From Lederbergia citrea (GTDB lineage: Bacteria > Bacillota > Bacilli > Bacillales > Bacillaceae_C), in NCBI RefSeq assembly GCF_018343525.1, contig NZ_JAGYPH010000001.1, positions 868,001 through 932,000 of the forward strand: DNA of 64,000 bases, written 5' to 3'. This document shows, one piece after another, positions 16,944 to 27,048 of the stretch. How positions within the stretch are numbered: position 1 is the first letter of the stretch; every line of letters starts with the position of its first letter. Under the pieces are notes generated by a model. That model did no database searches. It had not been told where the DNA came from and was given only the letters and a program-made list of their open reading frames with translations. A program made the translations under genes and the position numbers.

Positions 16944-18131
16944 ATGAAAGATCAATTAATGAAAATGCTGGAAGAAAGAAAAGATGAGATGATTGAAATT
17001 CGTCGGTATCTTCATGAACATCCGGAACTGAGTTTTCATGAAGAAAAAACATCTCTATACATTGAAGAATTTTATAAAGGTAAAGATGTAGAAGTTCAAA
17101 CAAATGTAGGAAATGGATATGGAATTATCGTAACTATCAAAGGTGGACAACCAGGAAAAACAATCGGTCTTAGGGCTGATTTTGATGCTTTGCCAATCGT
17201 TGAAGAAACAGATGTACCATTTAAATCGAAAAATGAAGGGGTCATGCATGCTTGCGGACATGATGGTCATACAGCATACTTATTAATTCTTGCTGATTGT
17301 CTCATCCAACTCAAGGAAAACATTCCAGGAACAATCAAAATTATCCACCAACATGCTGAAGAGACGCCACCAGGTGGTGCAAAAAGCATCGTGGAGTCTG
17401 GGGTGCTTGATGACTTAGATGCTGTATATGGTGTGCATTTATTCCCAACGGATCCAGTAGGTGTTGTAGGCTACCGCAGCGGCCACGCAATGGCTGGCCG
17501 AACCTATTTCAAACTTATCATTCAAGGTATCGGTGGGCATGGGTCTTCGCCACATCTAGCGAATGATGCGATCGTTGCGGGTGCCCATTTCGTTACATCT
17601 GTTCAAACGATCATCAGCCGCAGATTAGATCCTTTCGATGTTGGTGTTGTTACGATTGGTTCTTTCGATGGAAAAGGCTCTTTTAATGTTATTAAGGATA
17701 GTGTGACACTAGAAGGTGATGTACGCTATATGAACAGTGATACACAAGAAAAGATTGACAAAGAAGTTCATCGTATCGCCGGTGGGATTGAGACCGAATT
17801 TGGAGTAAAGTGTGACCTAACATACACTTCCGATTATCCTCCACTATATAATGATCCAGAAATTACAGCGGCGGTTGTTGCAAGTCTTGAGTCAATGAAC
17901 GATCCTGATATTAAAGATGTCATCGAATTCCCAATGTTTTCAGGTTCTGAAGATTTTTCGTATTATGCTGAGAAGTTCCCTGGCTGTTTTTTCTACATCG
18001 GTTGCAAACCAAAGGGCGTTGAAAAAGCTTATTTCAACCACAATCCGAAATTTGATATTGATGAGGATGCCCTTCTCGTCGCTGCCAAATCAGTCGGACA
18101 AGTAGTATGCAGTTATTATGAAATAGAATAA
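16944..18131 (+). CDS. M20 family amidohydrolase (N-acyl-amino-acid type)
   Basis: A zinc or manganese-dependent amidase of the M20D group, about 395 residues. The metal ligands and catalytic acid are visible in HACGHDGHTA and HQHAEETPPGGA, followed by GVHLFP, and the C-terminal metal His region FSGSEDFSYY. The dimerisation domain sits in the middle (HGSSPHLANDA). The family removes acyl or acetyl groups from amino acids, or cleaves related amides. The ATG at 16944 has the best spacing to AAGGATG; two earlier in-frame ATGs overlap the MFS stop. It is probably coupled to the MFS gene. The true substrate cannot be told. Confidence 0.88.
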   Translation: MKDQLMKMLEERKDEMIEIRRYLHEHPELSFHEEKTSLYIEEFYKGKDVEVQTNVGNGYGIIVTIKGGQPGKTIGLRADFDALPIVEETDVPFKSKNEGVMHACGHDGHTAYLLILADCLIQLKENIPGTIKIIHQHAEETPPGGAKSIVESGVLDDLDAVYGVHLFPTDPVGVVGYRSGHAMAGRTYFKLIIQGIGGHGSSPHLANDAIVAGAHFVTSVQTIISRRLDPFDVGVVTIGSFDGKGSFNVIKDSVTLEGDVRYMNSDTQEKIDKEVHRIAGGIETEFGVKCDLTYTSDYPPLYNDPEITAAVVASLESMNDPDIKDVIEFPMFSGSEDFSYYAEKFPGCFFYIGCKPKGVEKAYFNHNPKFDIDEDALLVAAKSVGQVVCSYYEIE

Positions 18132-18137
18132 AATGAA

Positions 18138-18172
18138 AAATGTCCAAATTCAGCTGGAATTTGGGCATTTCT
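18138..18172 (+). terminator. Hairpin after the M20 gene
   Basis: Arms AATGTCCAAATT and AATTTGGGCATT form 12 pairs including one G-U, then a weak T-rich stretch, six bases after the stop codon. The T-run is poor, so termination may be partial. Confidence 0.5.
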
Positions 18173-18326
18173 GCTTTGTTATCATCAGGGAAAAAGGTAC
18201 GGTTAATGGAAAAGTCACGTTCTATTTTAGCTTCTGGCCTTACAATTGACAATGGAGCTTGGTTATAAATGTCATATAATATATATATGATTTAAAGAGA
18301 GCTTATCTTTTTGAGGAGTGTAGGGG

Positions 18327-18932
18327 ATGGAGAATTGGATTACGGGGATGATGGAAGAGTTTGGCTATTTGGGTATCCTTTTTTTAATTGCGCTTGAAAA
18401 TGTATTTCCACCTATCCCATCTGAAGTGATTTTAATTTTTGGTGGTTTCATGACGACCAATACAAATCTTTCTATTATGGGAGTTGTTTGGTTCGCTACT
18501 TTAGGGTCGGTCATTGGAGCTGTCATATTGTACGGAATTGGTCATTTGATTGATATGAACAAAATTGAAAAAATAATTGAGCGCTGGGGACATATTTTTC
18601 GACTAACTAAAGAAGATATAAATAAAACTGAACAATGGTTTTCAAAATACGGGGTCTGGACAGTATTTTTCTGCCGATTTGTCCCACTGATCAGGAGTTT
18701 AATTTCAATACCTGCTGGAATGGCCCATATGAATTTCGGCATTTTTTTATTGTTGACCGCTCTTGGAACATTTATTTGGAATATCGTTCTGGTCAAAGTG
18801 GGAGCGGCTGTTGGCTCTTCTTGGGAAGACATGATTGCTTATATGGATGTATATTCGAATATTGTTTATGCATGCTTAGTCGTCCTATTTATCATCTTTG
18901 TGGTATTATTTATAAGGAAGAGATTGGCGTAA
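18327..18932 (+). CDS. DedA family membrane protein
   Basis: A 201-residue protein with the SNARE-associated/DedA domain. It has the N-terminal re-entrant motif ENVFPPIPSE and the conserved FCRFVPLIRSLISIPAGMAHM segment with its two arginines, and about five hydrophobic segments. DedA proteins take part in lipid-carrier recycling (undecaprenyl phosphate or aminophospholipid flipping) and membrane homeostasis. It has a GAGGAG site near 18313. The next gene follows after 31 bases, so the two may share a transcript. Confidence 0.9.
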   Translation: MENWITGMMEEFGYLGILFLIALENVFPPIPSEVILIFGGFMTTNTNLSIMGVVWFATLGSVIGAVILYGIGHLIDMNKIEKIIERWGHIFRLTKEDINKTEQWFSKYGVWTVFFCRFVPLIRSLISIPAGMAHMNFGIFLLLTALGTFIWNIVLVKVGAAVGSSWEDMIAYMDVYSNIVYACLVVLFIIFVVLFIRKRLA

Positions 18933-18963
18933 ATTAAAATAATGAAAGAAAGTATGTGGATAT

Positions 18964-19248
18964 ATGAACATCACAGGTCATTCGGTCGAAAAGTTAAATG
19001 ATCCTACTGGAATATTAGCGGGTGAGCGGTTTGAATTTTTTCTCGAAGTTGATATACCAGAAGATGATGATTTGTTTTCTGAAAATGGATTATCTTTAAG
19101 AGTGATTTTTGCCATAGATGAGAAAGGTGCCCGCATTAGTCAGTATAACTTTATTGAACAAAATACGAATCAAGGACTGGACTTCGCGTTAGAAGAAGAG
19201 GAAGAAACATTGGTTACGGAATATTGTGCACAATATATTTCTGAATAA
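18964..19248 (+). CDS. DUF6509-like small protein
   Basis: A 94-residue acidic soluble protein (MNITGHSVEKL start) that resembles the DUF6509 proteins of Bacillus, identified by recall of the N-terminal pattern, PTGILAGERFEFFL, and the length. No catalytic motif is visible. It follows the DedA gene and precedes the proBA T-box promoter. Its ribosome binding site is weak. No function is known or proposed. Confidence 0.6.
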   Translation: MNITGHSVEKLNDPTGILAGERFEFFLEVDIPEDDDLFSENGLSLRVIFAIDEKGARISQYNFIEQNTNQGLDFALEEEEETLVTEYCAQYISE

Positions 19249-19260
19249 GTGCTATAAAGC

Positions 19261-19289
19261 TTGACATCTCCCTGTATTATCGTCATAAT
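19261..19289 (+). promoter_or_regulatory. Sigma-A promoter of the proBA T-box leader
   Basis: A perfect TTGACA -35 box at 19261-19266 is followed, after 17 bases, by CATAAT at 19284-19289, one mismatch from the -10 consensus. Transcription should begin near 19296, which matches the start of the T-box leader. Confidence 0.8.
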
Positions 19290-19295
19290 ATTATA

Positions 19296-19540
19296 AAATA
19301 ATGAACGGTAACGAAGGATTATTATGCAGGTCTTTATGTGACAGAGAGCGAGATTTATCAGCTGGAAGATTTCGCCACAGGAAAGCTGCAGAACCTGCCT
19401 TCTGAGTCCCATCTAAAACATGGGCGCATTCTCAGCGTTAAGAGGTAAAGCGGGATGTATTTAACATCCAATTACGGTGGTACCGCGGAAGGCTTGAGCT
19501 CTTTCGTCCTTAATATTAAGGATGAATAGGGCTTTTTTTA
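19296..19540 (+). promoter_or_regulatory. T-box riboswitch leader of proBA
   Basis: The 245-base leader contains the T-box core GGTGGTACCGCGG at 19476-19488 and, after it, an alternative terminator (arms around 19493-19535, then a T-run in GCTTTTTTTA). A T-box senses uncharged tRNA, and before proBA the expected tRNA is tRNA-Pro. Two CCT triplets lie in the stem I region, at 19394-19396 and 19398-19400, and the first is followed by a purine, so it is the better specifier codon. Which triplet is in the specifier loop depends on folding that was not computed. Confidence 0.9.
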
Positions 19541-19581
19541 TATTTACATTAATTATAACAATTGATCGGGAGATATCATAA

Positions 19582-20682
19582 ATGAGAAAAAAACGTATTG
19601 TTGTTAAAATTGGCAGTAGTTCGTTGACGAATGATAAAGGTGAAATAGATCAGGAAAAATTAAATGACCATATTCATGCGGTAGCTGCCCTCCGAAAAGC
19701 AAAGCATGAAGTAATTTTAGTTTCATCTGGAGCTGTGGCGGCCGGTTTCGCGCGTTTAGGTTATCCTTCAAGACCTGTAACAATTAAAGGAAGACAAGCA
19801 GCAGCTGCCGTTGGACAAGGTCTGTTAATCGAATCTTATATTGAGAAATTTAGTGAATTTAATATTATCCCTGCGCAAATACTGCTTACCCGAAATGATT
19901 TTTCAAATCGAGACCGTTATCGGAATGCATTCGCAACAATTATGGAGCTCCTGGAACGAGGAATTTTACCAATCATTAATGAAAATGACACTGTCTCGGT
20001 AGAAGAATTGACGTTTGGGGACAATGATATGCTCTCAGCTCTAGTGAGTGGATTCATTCATGCAGACCAGCTCATTATTTTGACAGATATTAATGGTCTT
20101 TATGATTCTAATCCTCGTGTAAATCCATTGGCGAAAAAACTTGATGTGCTCGAAGACATCACAGATGAAATGTTGGAAGGCGCTGACAGCGCGGGCTCGA
20201 AGGTGGGCACCGGAGGGATGAAATCAAAATTATTAGCGGCAAAAACGGCGCTTTCCTTGAGTGTCCCTGTATTTATCGGTCATGGAAACGGGCCCGATAA
20301 ATTACTTCAAATCCTCAAAGGGAATGGTGATGGAACGTATATATCCAATTCGGAAATCGGCTCTATCAATACGAGCAGACAGTGGATTGCCTTTCATTCA
20401 GAATCGGCAGGGAAACTATTTGTTGACCAAGGTGCAGAGGAAGCCATTTTATATAATGGCAAAAGCTTATTACCTGCAGGGGTTTTCAAAGTAAAAGGAA
20501 CATTCGAGAAGGGGGATGTCGTTGAAGTATTTGGTGCAAATGGTCTTTTAGGAAAAGGGGAAGTCAGCTATTCATCAGATGATTTAAAAAAGGCGATTGA
20601 AAATCGAAGTGAAGAATTAAGATCAGATTCTTTCGTTCCATCAATAGAAGTCATTCATCGGAATCGATGGGTAAAAGTTTAA
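19582..20682 (+). CDS. proB: Glutamate 5-kinase
   Basis: ProB phosphorylates glutamate in the first step of proline synthesis. The 366-residue product has the amino acid kinase domain ([10 protein letters not shown] start, [34 protein letters not shown]) in residues 1-255 and a C-terminal PUA domain of about 75 residues, the full-length form. It starts after a GGGAG site about 42 bases beyond the T-box terminator and is followed by proA with 15 bases between the stop and the proA start. The T-box shows control by proline supply. Confidence 0.96.
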   Translation: MRKKRIVVKIGSSSLTNDKGEIDQEKLNDHIHAVAALRKAKHEVILVSSGAVAAGFARLGYPSRPVTIKGRQAAAAVGQGLLIESYIEKFSEFNIIPAQILLTRNDFSNRDRYRNAFATIMELLERGILPIINENDTVSVEELTFGDNDMLSALVSGFIHADQLIILTDINGLYDSNPRVNPLAKKLDVLEDITDEMLEGADSAGSKVGTGGMKSKLLAAKTALSLSVPVFIGHGNGPDKLLQILKGNGDGTYISNSEIGSINTSRQWIAFHSESAGKLFVDQGAEEAILYNGKSLLPAGVFKVKGTFEKGDVVEVFGANGLLGKGEVSYSSDDLKKAIENRSEELRSDSFVPSIEVIHRNRWVKV

Positions 20683-20697
20683 ATGGGGGGAAATCAA

Positions 20698-21945
20698 ATG
20701 AGTGAAGTAAAAAGAAAAGGACAAGCAGCCAAATTAGCAAGTTATTCGTTGGTAAGTATTTCTACTGAAGAAAAGAATGAAGCATTAGCATTGATTTCAG
20801 AACAATTAATAATTGATCAAATGTCTATTCTCACAGAAAATCAAAAGGATCTTGAAGAGGGAAAAGGCAGAGGACTATCGGAAGCGGTTCTAGATCGTAT
20901 TATGCTTAATGAAAAGCGTATTCAAGATATGGCCCATGCCATCAACCTATTAATTGAACTAAAAGATCCAATTGGCGAAACAATTGAAACGATCGAAAAA
21001 GAAAACGGCTTGTTTATTAAAAAAAGTCGGGTTCCGATCGGTGTAATCGGCATGATTTATGAAGCAAGACCAAATGTAACCATTGATGCTGCGACTTTGG
21101 CTCTAAAAACAGGGAATGCCGTCGTTTTAAGAGGGAGCTCATCAGCTAAATTTTCCAACATGGCACTCGTACACTCCATTCATAACGCGCTTGCAAAAAG
21201 TAAAGTTCCGGTTGATGCAGTTCAACTGATAGAAGATACAAGAAGAGAAACAGCAAAAGAACTTTTTCAATTAAATGAGTATTTGGACGTATTAATTCCA
21301 AGAGGTGGAAAGAATTTAATTGAAACGGTCGTCCGTGAATCGACAGTTCCTGTCATTGAAACGGGAGCAGGGAATTGTCATATGTATATTGATGAGACCG
21401 CTGATCAGAGCATGGCAGAAAACATTGTATTAAACGCAAAATTACAGCGCCCATCCGTTTGTAATGCAATCGAAAAAATTATTATCCACGAGAAATGGTT
21501 TGAGAAGCATGGAAAACAGCTTGTGGAAAAACTACAGGAAAATAGTGTTGACATTTACGGAGATGAAACAGTTACTCATGAATTCAAATCCATCAGCGCT
21601 GCATCTGAAGAGGATTGGGCAATTGAATACCTTGGACTAACTGTCGCCATCAAAATTGTTTCCACCCTCTATGAAGCAATTCAGCATATCAACACATACG
21701 GAACGAAACACTCAGAAGCGATTATTACAAGCAATGAGGAACATGCTGCTATATTTTTAAATAATGTTGACGCAGCTGCTGTTTATCACAATGCATCAAC
21801 TCGATTTACGGATGGATTTGAATTTGGCTATGGTGCAGAAATCGGCATTAGTACGCAAAAACTTCATGCCCGCGGTCCAATGGGATTACATGCATTAACG
21901 TCAAGTAAATTTATGATTTACGGAAATGGGCAAGTCCGTAGTTGA
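20698..21945 (+). CDS. proA: Gamma-glutamyl phosphate reductase
   Basis: ProA reduces glutamyl phosphate to the semialdehyde with NADPH. The 415-residue protein has the aldehyde-dehydrogenase-like fold, with [15 protein letters not shown], the catalytic-cysteine region [11 protein letters not shown], and [18 protein letters not shown] near the end. The start at 20698 is preferred because the GGGGGG ribosome binding site lies between the in-frame ATG at 20683 and this one. It forms the second gene of the proBA operon. No terminator is visible between proA and ilvE; 68 bases separate them. Confidence 0.95.
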   Translation: MSEVKRKGQAAKLASYSLVSISTEEKNEALALISEQLIIDQMSILTENQKDLEEGKGRGLSEAVLDRIMLNEKRIQDMAHAINLLIELKDPIGETIETIEKENGLFIKKSRVPIGVIGMIYEARPNVTIDAATLALKTGNAVVLRGSSSAKFSNMALVHSIHNALAKSKVPVDAVQLIEDTRRETAKELFQLNEYLDVLIPRGGKNLIETVVRESTVPVIETGAGNCHMYIDETADQSMAENIVLNAKLQRPSVCNAIEKIIIHEKWFEKHGKQLVEKLQENSVDIYGDETVTHEFKSISAASEEDWAIEYLGLTVAIKIVSTLYEAIQHINTYGTKHSEAIITSNEEHAAIFLNNVDAAAVYHNASTRFTDGFEFGYGAEIGISTQKLHARGPMGLHALTSSKFMIYGNGQVRS

Positions 21946-22013
21946 ATCTTCAGACAAGAAGATTTATTCTTATAGTATGAAAAAAATGAAAATATGGACA
22001 AGGGGAATATACT

Positions 22014-23087
22014 TTGAAAGATTTTGACATTAAAGTTGAGTTGACCAAAGATAAAAAAGAAAAACCGGCTTTTGACCAGCTATCCTTCGGTACAAATTTT
22101 ACTGACCATATGTTCGTTATGGATTACACTAAGGGACAAGGCTGGCATGATCCACGAATTATTCCATATCAGCCCATTACACTCGATCCTGCAGCGATTG
22201 TTTTTCACTATGGACAAACGGTGTTTGAAGGATTAAAGGCTTATCGAACAAAGGACGAGGAAATCTTACTGTTTAGACCAGACCAAAATATGAAAAGATT
22301 AAATCGCTCCAATGAACGATTATGTATTCCTGTATTTGATGAAGAATTGGCATTGGCCGGTTTGAAAAAATTAATTTCCATTGATAAGGACTGGGTACCA
22401 AATGTCGAAGGGACATCCTTATATATTCGTCCGTTTATTTTCGCAACGGAACCATACCTTGGCGTAGCAGCATCGGACACATATCGTTTCTTGATTATTT
22501 TATCTCCAGTTGGTGCCTATTATAAAGAAGGCATCAATCCAGTGAAGATTGCTGTAGAACAGGAATATGTCCGTGCTGTGACAGGTGGAACTGGAAATGC
22601 AAAAACAGCAGGGAATTATGCTGGAAGCCTGAAAGCTCAAGTAGTGGCTGATGCCGCTGGATATTCCCAAGTATTATGGCTAGACGGAAAAGAAAAGAAA
22701 TATATAGAAGAAGTCGGCAGCATGAACGTCTTCTTTAAAATTAATGGTGAAGTCATTACACCGGTGTTAAATGGCAGTATTTTAGAAGGTATTACAAGAA
22801 AATCAGTCATCGAATTATTAAACCATTGGGATATTCCTGTAGTGGAAAGAAAAATCTCCATTGATGAAATCTTCCGAGCTTATCAAGAAGGTGTGTTGGA
22901 AGAAGCATTTGGAACAGGTACTGCAGCAGTCATTTCTCCTATTGGAGAATTGTTTTGGCAAGGAGAAAAGCTGGTAATTAATAATGGTGAAACCGGTGCA
23001 ATTTCGAAAAAAGTGTATGATTCTTTAACAGGCATTCAGACGGGAACGAAGGAAGATCCGTTTGGTTGGAGAGTAAAGGTAGAATAG
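22014..23087 (+). CDS. ilvE: Branched-chain amino acid aminotransferase
   Basis: This PLP enzyme transfers amino groups between branched-chain amino acids and 2-oxoglutarate. The 357-residue product belongs to the long BCAT class (as YbgE/YwaA of Bacillus subtilis): [12 protein letters not shown] lysine region [24 protein letters not shown], and [10 protein letters not shown]. The start is a TTG with AAGGGG eight bases upstream. It may also be read from the proBA promoter because no clear terminator separates them, though ilvE has its own ribosome binding site and could have its own promoter. A strong terminator follows. Confidence 0.93.
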   Translation: MKDFDIKVELTKDKKEKPAFDQLSFGTNFTDHMFVMDYTKGQGWHDPRIIPYQPITLDPAAIVFHYGQTVFEGLKAYRTKDEEILLFRPDQNMKRLNRSNERLCIPVFDEELALAGLKKLISIDKDWVPNVEGTSLYIRPFIFATEPYLGVAASDTYRFLIILSPVGAYYKEGINPVKIAVEQEYVRAVTGGTGNAKTAGNYAGSLKAQVVADAAGYSQVLWLDGKEKKYIEEVGSMNVFFKINGEVITPVLNGSILEGITRKSVIELLNHWDIPVVERKISIDEIFRAYQEGVLEEAFGTGTAAVISPIGELFWQGEKLVINNGETGAISKKVYDSLTGIQTGTKEDPFGWRVKVE

Positions 23088-23095
23088 GTCTAATG

Positions 23096-23145
23096 AAAAA
23101 TCTATCCTAAAGTTCCTAACTTTAGGATAGATTTTATTTTTTTAC
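23096..23145 (+). terminator. Rho-independent terminator after ilvE
   Basis: A long perfect stem (arms AAATCTATCCTAAAGTT and AACTTTAGGATAGATTT) with a three-base loop is followed by a T-rich tract. Confidence 0.9.
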
Positions 23146-23177
23146 GAAAAAATTTTTTTGAAAATCTCTATCTATGA

Positions 23178-23204
23178 TGTCACAAAAACCCCTTCTAATT
23201 CGTT
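23178..23204 (+). promoter_or_regulatory. ECF41-type sigma promoter
   Basis: TGTCACA at 23178-23184, then exactly 16 bases, then CGTT at 23201. This matches the TGTCACA-N16-CGTC form I recall for ECF41 sigma factors, with one mismatch in the last base. It lies 35 bases before the start of the FAD oxidoreductase, which is followed by an ECF41 sigma factor, so it is a self-controlled promoter. Confidence 0.8.
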
Positions 23205-23238
23205 TTGATTACAGAACAAACATTAGGAGGGAATTTTT

Positions 23239-24540
23239 TTGTATAAATATGATGTTGTGGTTATCGGTGGTGGGCTTGCTGGATTGACAGCTGCGAATTT
23301 TTTGGCAAGAGAAGGAAAAAAGATAGTGGTTTTAGAAAAATCAAACCGCCTTGGCGGAAGAGCGATGACGAACAATAAAAATGGAGTTCTTATGAACTTA
23401 GGAGCCCATGGATTGTATATCGAAGGAGAGGCAATGAAAACCTTAACCGATCTTGGAATATCACTCTCAGGCGAAAATGCATCTAAAGCCGTTCAAATTC
23501 ATGGAATTTGGAAAAATGAAGTCTATTTAATACCTACAGATATTTCATCCATTATGTCTTCTTCGCTTTTAACGTGGAAAGCTAAAATAATACTTTCCAA
23601 ATTAATGTTGAAGCTTATGAAGATAAATATTGATTCAATTCCAGAAGGCAGCTTGGCTGACTGGGCGGAATCGGAAATAAGTGACCCGATGGTAAGGCAT
23701 ATCTTTTATTCGCTATGTCGCTTAACCACTTATACCAGCGCTCCAACTTTGCAGCTCGCAAAACCAGTTTTGAAGCAAGTGAAACGTTCATTGAAAGGTG
23801 GCGTCTTATATGTAGATGAAGGCTGGGAAACGATTATTCAAAAGCTAAAGAAGCAGGCAATAGAGGTTGGAGTGGAAATTATCAGCAGTAAAAACGTAAT
23901 AGAAATTGAACATCATGACCAGTCTCAAAGCATACGATGCTCAGATGGGGATTTATTTAACGTCCCTGAGTGTATCGTAGCTACTCCTCCAAAAGAAGCA
24001 TTGAAAATGATAAAGGGTGCAGACTATACTTCGCTGCGTACATGGAACGAACAAGCAATTCCTGTTACCGCAAGCTGCTTGGATTTAGGTGTGAAAAAAT
24101 TGCCTAATCCTAATCATCAATTTGCCATAGGTCTGGATCAATCTTTGTTTTTCACTAATCAATCGAGAGCAGCAAAACTGAGTGAAGATGGCACATTAGT
24201 TGTGAGTCTGGTAAAATACCACAACCTGAGAGAGCAAACCATTAATCCCAACGCAGAGAAAAATCAATTAGAAAGTGCTATGGATTTGCTACATCCCGAT
24301 TGGAGAAAAGAAGTGGTGGCACAACAATTTTTACCAAAAATAACAGTAGTCCATGATTTTCCGCATGTGAAACGAAAAGAGAATCCGGGCCCAGCCATAC
24401 CTCAAATGAAAGGCATATATATTGCAGGAGATTGGTGCGGACACGAAGAACTATTAGCAGATGCTGCTGTTGCCAGCGGAAAGCGGGCAGGGCTACAAAT
24501 TCTAAAAACGAACGATTTGATCTTAGCGAAAGAAGGTTAA
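23239..24540 (+). CDS. FAD-dependent oxidoreductase (phytoene desaturase-like)
   Basis: The 433-residue product has the dinucleotide-binding motif VIGGGLAGLTAA at the N-terminus, LEKSNRLGGRA after it, and YIAGDWCGHEELLADAAVASGKRAG at the C-terminus, the amine-oxidase/phytoene-desaturase pattern. The start is TTG with AGGAGGG upstream. It is co-transcribed with an ECF41 sigma factor six bases downstream and stands behind an ECF41 promoter, which fits the rule that ECF41 sigma genes sit beside a redox enzyme that they control. The substrate is unknown. No carotenoid or isoprenoid genes are near, so it should not be called crtN. Confidence 0.8.
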   Translation: MYKYDVVVIGGGLAGLTAANFLAREGKKIVVLEKSNRLGGRAMTNNKNGVLMNLGAHGLYIEGEAMKTLTDLGISLSGENASKAVQIHGIWKNEVYLIPTDISSIMSSSLLTWKAKIILSKLMLKLMKINIDSIPEGSLADWAESEISDPMVRHIFYSLCRLTTYTSAPTLQLAKPVLKQVKRSLKGGVLYVDEGWETIIQKLKKQAIEVGVEIISSKNVIEIEHHDQSQSIRCSDGDLFNVPECIVATPPKEALKMIKGADYTSLRTWNEQAIPVTASCLDLGVKKLPNPNHQFAIGLDQSLFFTNQSRAAKLSEDGTLVVSLVKYHNLREQTINPNAEKNQLESAMDLLHPDWRKEVVAQQFLPKITVVHDFPHVKRKENPGPAIPQMKGIYIAGDWCGHEELLADAAVASGKRAGLQILKTNDLILAKEG

Positions 24541-24545
24541 CCGTT

Positions 24546-25415
24546 TTGGAAATTGATCAGTTATATCAAACATATAAACCTTTGCTCTTTTCTATCGCAT
24601 ATCGAATGACAGGGAGTGTCATGGATGCAGAAGATATTATACACGAGGCATTCCTTACATTTAGCAGTTTAAGTAACGAAAAAGTGATTGAAAATGAAAA
24701 AGCGTATTTATGCAGGGTTGTGATGAACAGCACAATTGATAAATTGCGTTCTGCAGCTAGTAAGCGTGAGGTTTATGTCGGAGAGTGGTTACCCGAACCA
24801 ATTGTCGAGGAGGCAAACGAACCTTCTCATGCTTATTTAATGAAGGAATCTATTTCAACAGCTTATCTTTTGCTTTTGCAGCAGTTATCAGAAGTTGAAC
24901 GAGCTGTCTTCCTTTTGCGGGAAGTATTTCAGTACAGTTATGATGAAATTGCAGTTATCATTGAGAAATCGTCCACCAACTGTAGGCAAATCTATCATCG
25001 GTCTAAAAAAGCCATGATCAACCGTCCGAAAACTGCCACACTTGATTTCCATTCAATGAAGAAAAGTGTAGAGGAGTTTACACTTGCACTTCAAAAAGGA
25101 AACATTGATAAAATGCTAGAATTATTACAAACAGATGCTATATTTATCGCTGATGGCGGAGGTAAAGTAACAACTGCAGTTAAACCGATCTACACGTCCG
25201 AGCGGATCGTATTTTTATTCTCCAGTATTCTTAAAAAGCTTCCTGAAAATTATAGACTAGAATTTAAAGTTGTAAACGGTTGTCCGGGAGTTGTCTTATC
25301 TATAAATGGCTACGTTGCCTATGTGCTTTCAATTGAATTTCAGGCTGACCAAATTGCTCGCATTTATATGGTTGCTAATCCGGATAAACTTGCACATTTA
25401 CAAATCAAAGGATAG
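24546..25415 (+). CDS. ECF41-family RNA polymerase sigma factor
   Basis: A 289-residue sigma factor with sigma2 (residues 5-70, MTGSVMDAEDIIHEAF), then sigma4 (about 105-160), and a C-terminal SnoaL-like domain (residues 165-289). It carries the three ECF41 signature motifs: WLPEP at residues 81-85, DGGGKV at 203-208 and NPDKL near the end. In this group the C-terminal domain controls sigma activity in place of a separate anti-sigma factor. The start TTG at 24546 has AGAAGG upstream; an earlier in-frame ATG at 24432 lies inside the oxidoreductase gene. The target is the promoter at 23178, hence positive feedback. Confidence 0.9.
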   Translation: MEIDQLYQTYKPLLFSIAYRMTGSVMDAEDIIHEAFLTFSSLSNEKVIENEKAYLCRVVMNSTIDKLRSAASKREVYVGEWLPEPIVEEANEPSHAYLMKESISTAYLLLLQQLSEVERAVFLLREVFQYSYDEIAVIIEKSSTNCRQIYHRSKKAMINRPKTATLDFHSMKKSVEEFTLALQKGNIDKMLELLQTDAIFIADGGGKVTTAVKPIYTSERIVFLFSSILKKLPENYRLEFKVVNGCPGVVLSINGYVAYVLSIEFQADQIARIYMVANPDKLAHLQIKG

Positions 25416-25447
25416 AAATATCGAGAAAATTAATATAAACAAATATC

Positions 25448-25496
25448 AAAAGCCTGTTTAAAGCCACCTTCAAGGTTTAAACATGCTTTTTTTTTT
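25448..25496 (+). terminator. Rho-independent terminator after the ECF41 gene
   Basis: Arms AAAGC-TGTTTAAA and TTTAAACA-GCTTT with a 14-base loop run into ten T. It separates the ECF41 unit from the sulfatase-like/rhamnose island. Confidence 0.9.
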
Positions 25497-25640
25497 AGTA
25501 AACCAATCAATTCATGCGATAAGGCTGAATCAACCATGAATTTGACTTAAATGACCACGAAGTTTGTTTTTATTTTTTGTAGAATAACTATAATATTTAA
25601 AATTACTTATCGGAAATTGAGTTAGGAGGGAGTCGTAAGG

Positions 25641-27026
25641 ATGAAAATAATCATGATTTCGCTTGATACACTTCGGGCAAATCGTCTCGGCAGCTATGGA
25701 TATCAAAAAGCGACAAGTCCTTATTTAGATCAAATTGCCAAAGAAGGCGTATTATTTGAAAACGCTTTTGCTAGTGATATACCAACTGAGGTTGCACATA
25801 CAAGTATCTTTACAGGTAAAGTCGGTTTGACTACTGGGGTAGTCGCGCACGGTGCGAACTTAAGCTATCTACCAAAGGAAACAACGTTTTTGCCGGAAAT
25901 TTTAAGGCAAAAAGGTTTTTTAACGGGTGCTGTAGACAATCTATATCATTTAAAAGAATGGTTTGCTCGGGGATATAAATATTATATCAATCCAAAAGGC
26001 AATACTCGTTGGATAGACGGCCAGACCATTAATGATCTTGCTAAACCATGGATTAAAGATCATAAAGATGAAGACTTTTTCTTATTTCTACATTATTGGG
26101 ATCCCCACACTCCATACTTGCCACCAAAAGAATATATACCAGAATTTTATGATGAAAACAAAGATCCATATGATCCAAATAATAAAAGTATGGAAGCTGC
26201 CTATAACCACCGCGCCTATCCTTTTTTTAAGTACCACCATTACGACTTACTCGGGTCAGTAACTGATGCTGAATATTTAAATTCACTTTATGATGCTGAA
26301 ATTCGCTATCTGGATGATCTATTAAAAGATTTGGATCAATATTTGGATAAGCAAGGGATTAAGGAAGAAACGATGTTAATACTGTTCGGTGATCATGGAG
26401 AAAGTTTAACAGAACATGAAATTTATTGGGATCATTGTGGATTATATGATCAGACAGTCCATGTTCCGTTAATCATTAGATGGCCTAACAAAATCCCTGA
26501 GCAAAAACGAATCTCGGAATTGGTCCAGCACGCGGACATTTTGCCGACCATTTTTGAAGCGCTGGGAATAGATATCCCGAGCGACTTAGATGGGATAAGC
26601 TTATTGCCTTTGATACATGGCGAGAAAACTTCACATCATGAACAAATATATTTAAGTGAATGTGCATGGCAAGCAAGCCGCGGAATCAGGACAAAAGATT
26701 ATAAGTTTATTAGAACGGTTGACTCTGGACCATTTATTCGTCCGCCTCATGAATTATATGATTTAAAAAATGACCCCGAAGAACTATATAATGTAGCGAG
26801 CGAATTTCCAGAAATTGCCCGAAATCTAGAATCAAGGCTAGACCACTGGGTGGATTCCAAGTTGAAAGGTAGAGAGGATCCAATGGTGACGGTATTGAGA
26901 GAAGAAAGTTTGCCTTTTAAAAGACGGATTAAAAAGGTGCTTGAAGAATTTGGACTTACCTGGGAAGAGTGGAATGAAAATCCCCAGCGTAAGCTTTTAA
27001 AGGAAAAAGTAATAAAAGCGACCTAA
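25641..27026 (+). CDS. Alkaline phosphatase-superfamily enzyme, sulfatase-like with a Thr nucleophile (copy 1)
   Basis: The 461-residue protein has the sulfatase N-terminal domain: [13 protein letters not shown] with the metal Asp at residue 9, DPHTPYLPP, and the metal-binding [12 protein letters not shown] stretch. It lacks a signal peptide, so it acts in the cytosol. The position that holds the formylglycine Cys or Ser in sulfatases is Thr49, in the stretch IPTEVAHTS. Thr is the nucleophile in phosphodiesterase and phosphomonoester branches of this superfamily, so it may not be a sulfatase at all. It is followed by sat (23 bases to the TTG start), which would fit sulfate handling. The upstream region has a TATAAT at 25589 with no clear -35. 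Function is open. Confidence 0.75.
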   Translation: MKIIMISLDTLRANRLGSYGYQKATSPYLDQIAKEGVLFENAFASDIPTEVAHTSIFTGKVGLTTGVVAHGANLSYLPKETTFLPEILRQKGFLTGAVDNLYHLKEWFARGYKYYINPKGNTRWIDGQTINDLAKPWIKDHKDEDFFLFLHYWDPHTPYLPPKEYIPEFYDENKDPYDPNNKSMEAAYNHRAYPFFKYHHYDLLGSVTDAEYLNSLYDAEIRYLDDLLKDLDQYLDKQGIKEETMLILFGDHGESLTEHEIYWDHCGLYDQTVHVPLIIRWPNKIPEQKRISELVQHADILPTIFEALGIDIPSDLDGISLLPLIHGEKTSHHEQIYLSECAWQASRGIRTKDYKFIRTVDSGPFIRPPHELYDLKNDPEELYNVASEFPEIARNLESRLDHWVDSKLKGREDPMVTVLREESLPFKRRIKKVLEEFGLTWEEWNENPQRKLLKEKVIKAT

Positions 27027-27048
27027 TTTTTTGAGGAGGATGACGACT

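Noticed and set aside
18246..18280. A TTGACA...TATAAT promoter for the DedA gene
   Set aside because: The two boxes are 23 bases apart, too far for a sigma-A promoter.
23239..24540. Calling the FAD enzyme CrtN (carotenoid desaturase)
   Set aside because: The fold is shared by many amine-oxidase-like enzymes, and no carotenoid or squalene genes are near.
25641..27026. Annotating the enzyme as a true arylsulfatase
   Set aside because: The Cys or Ser needed for formylglycine is replaced by Thr, and no maturation enzyme is present nearby.
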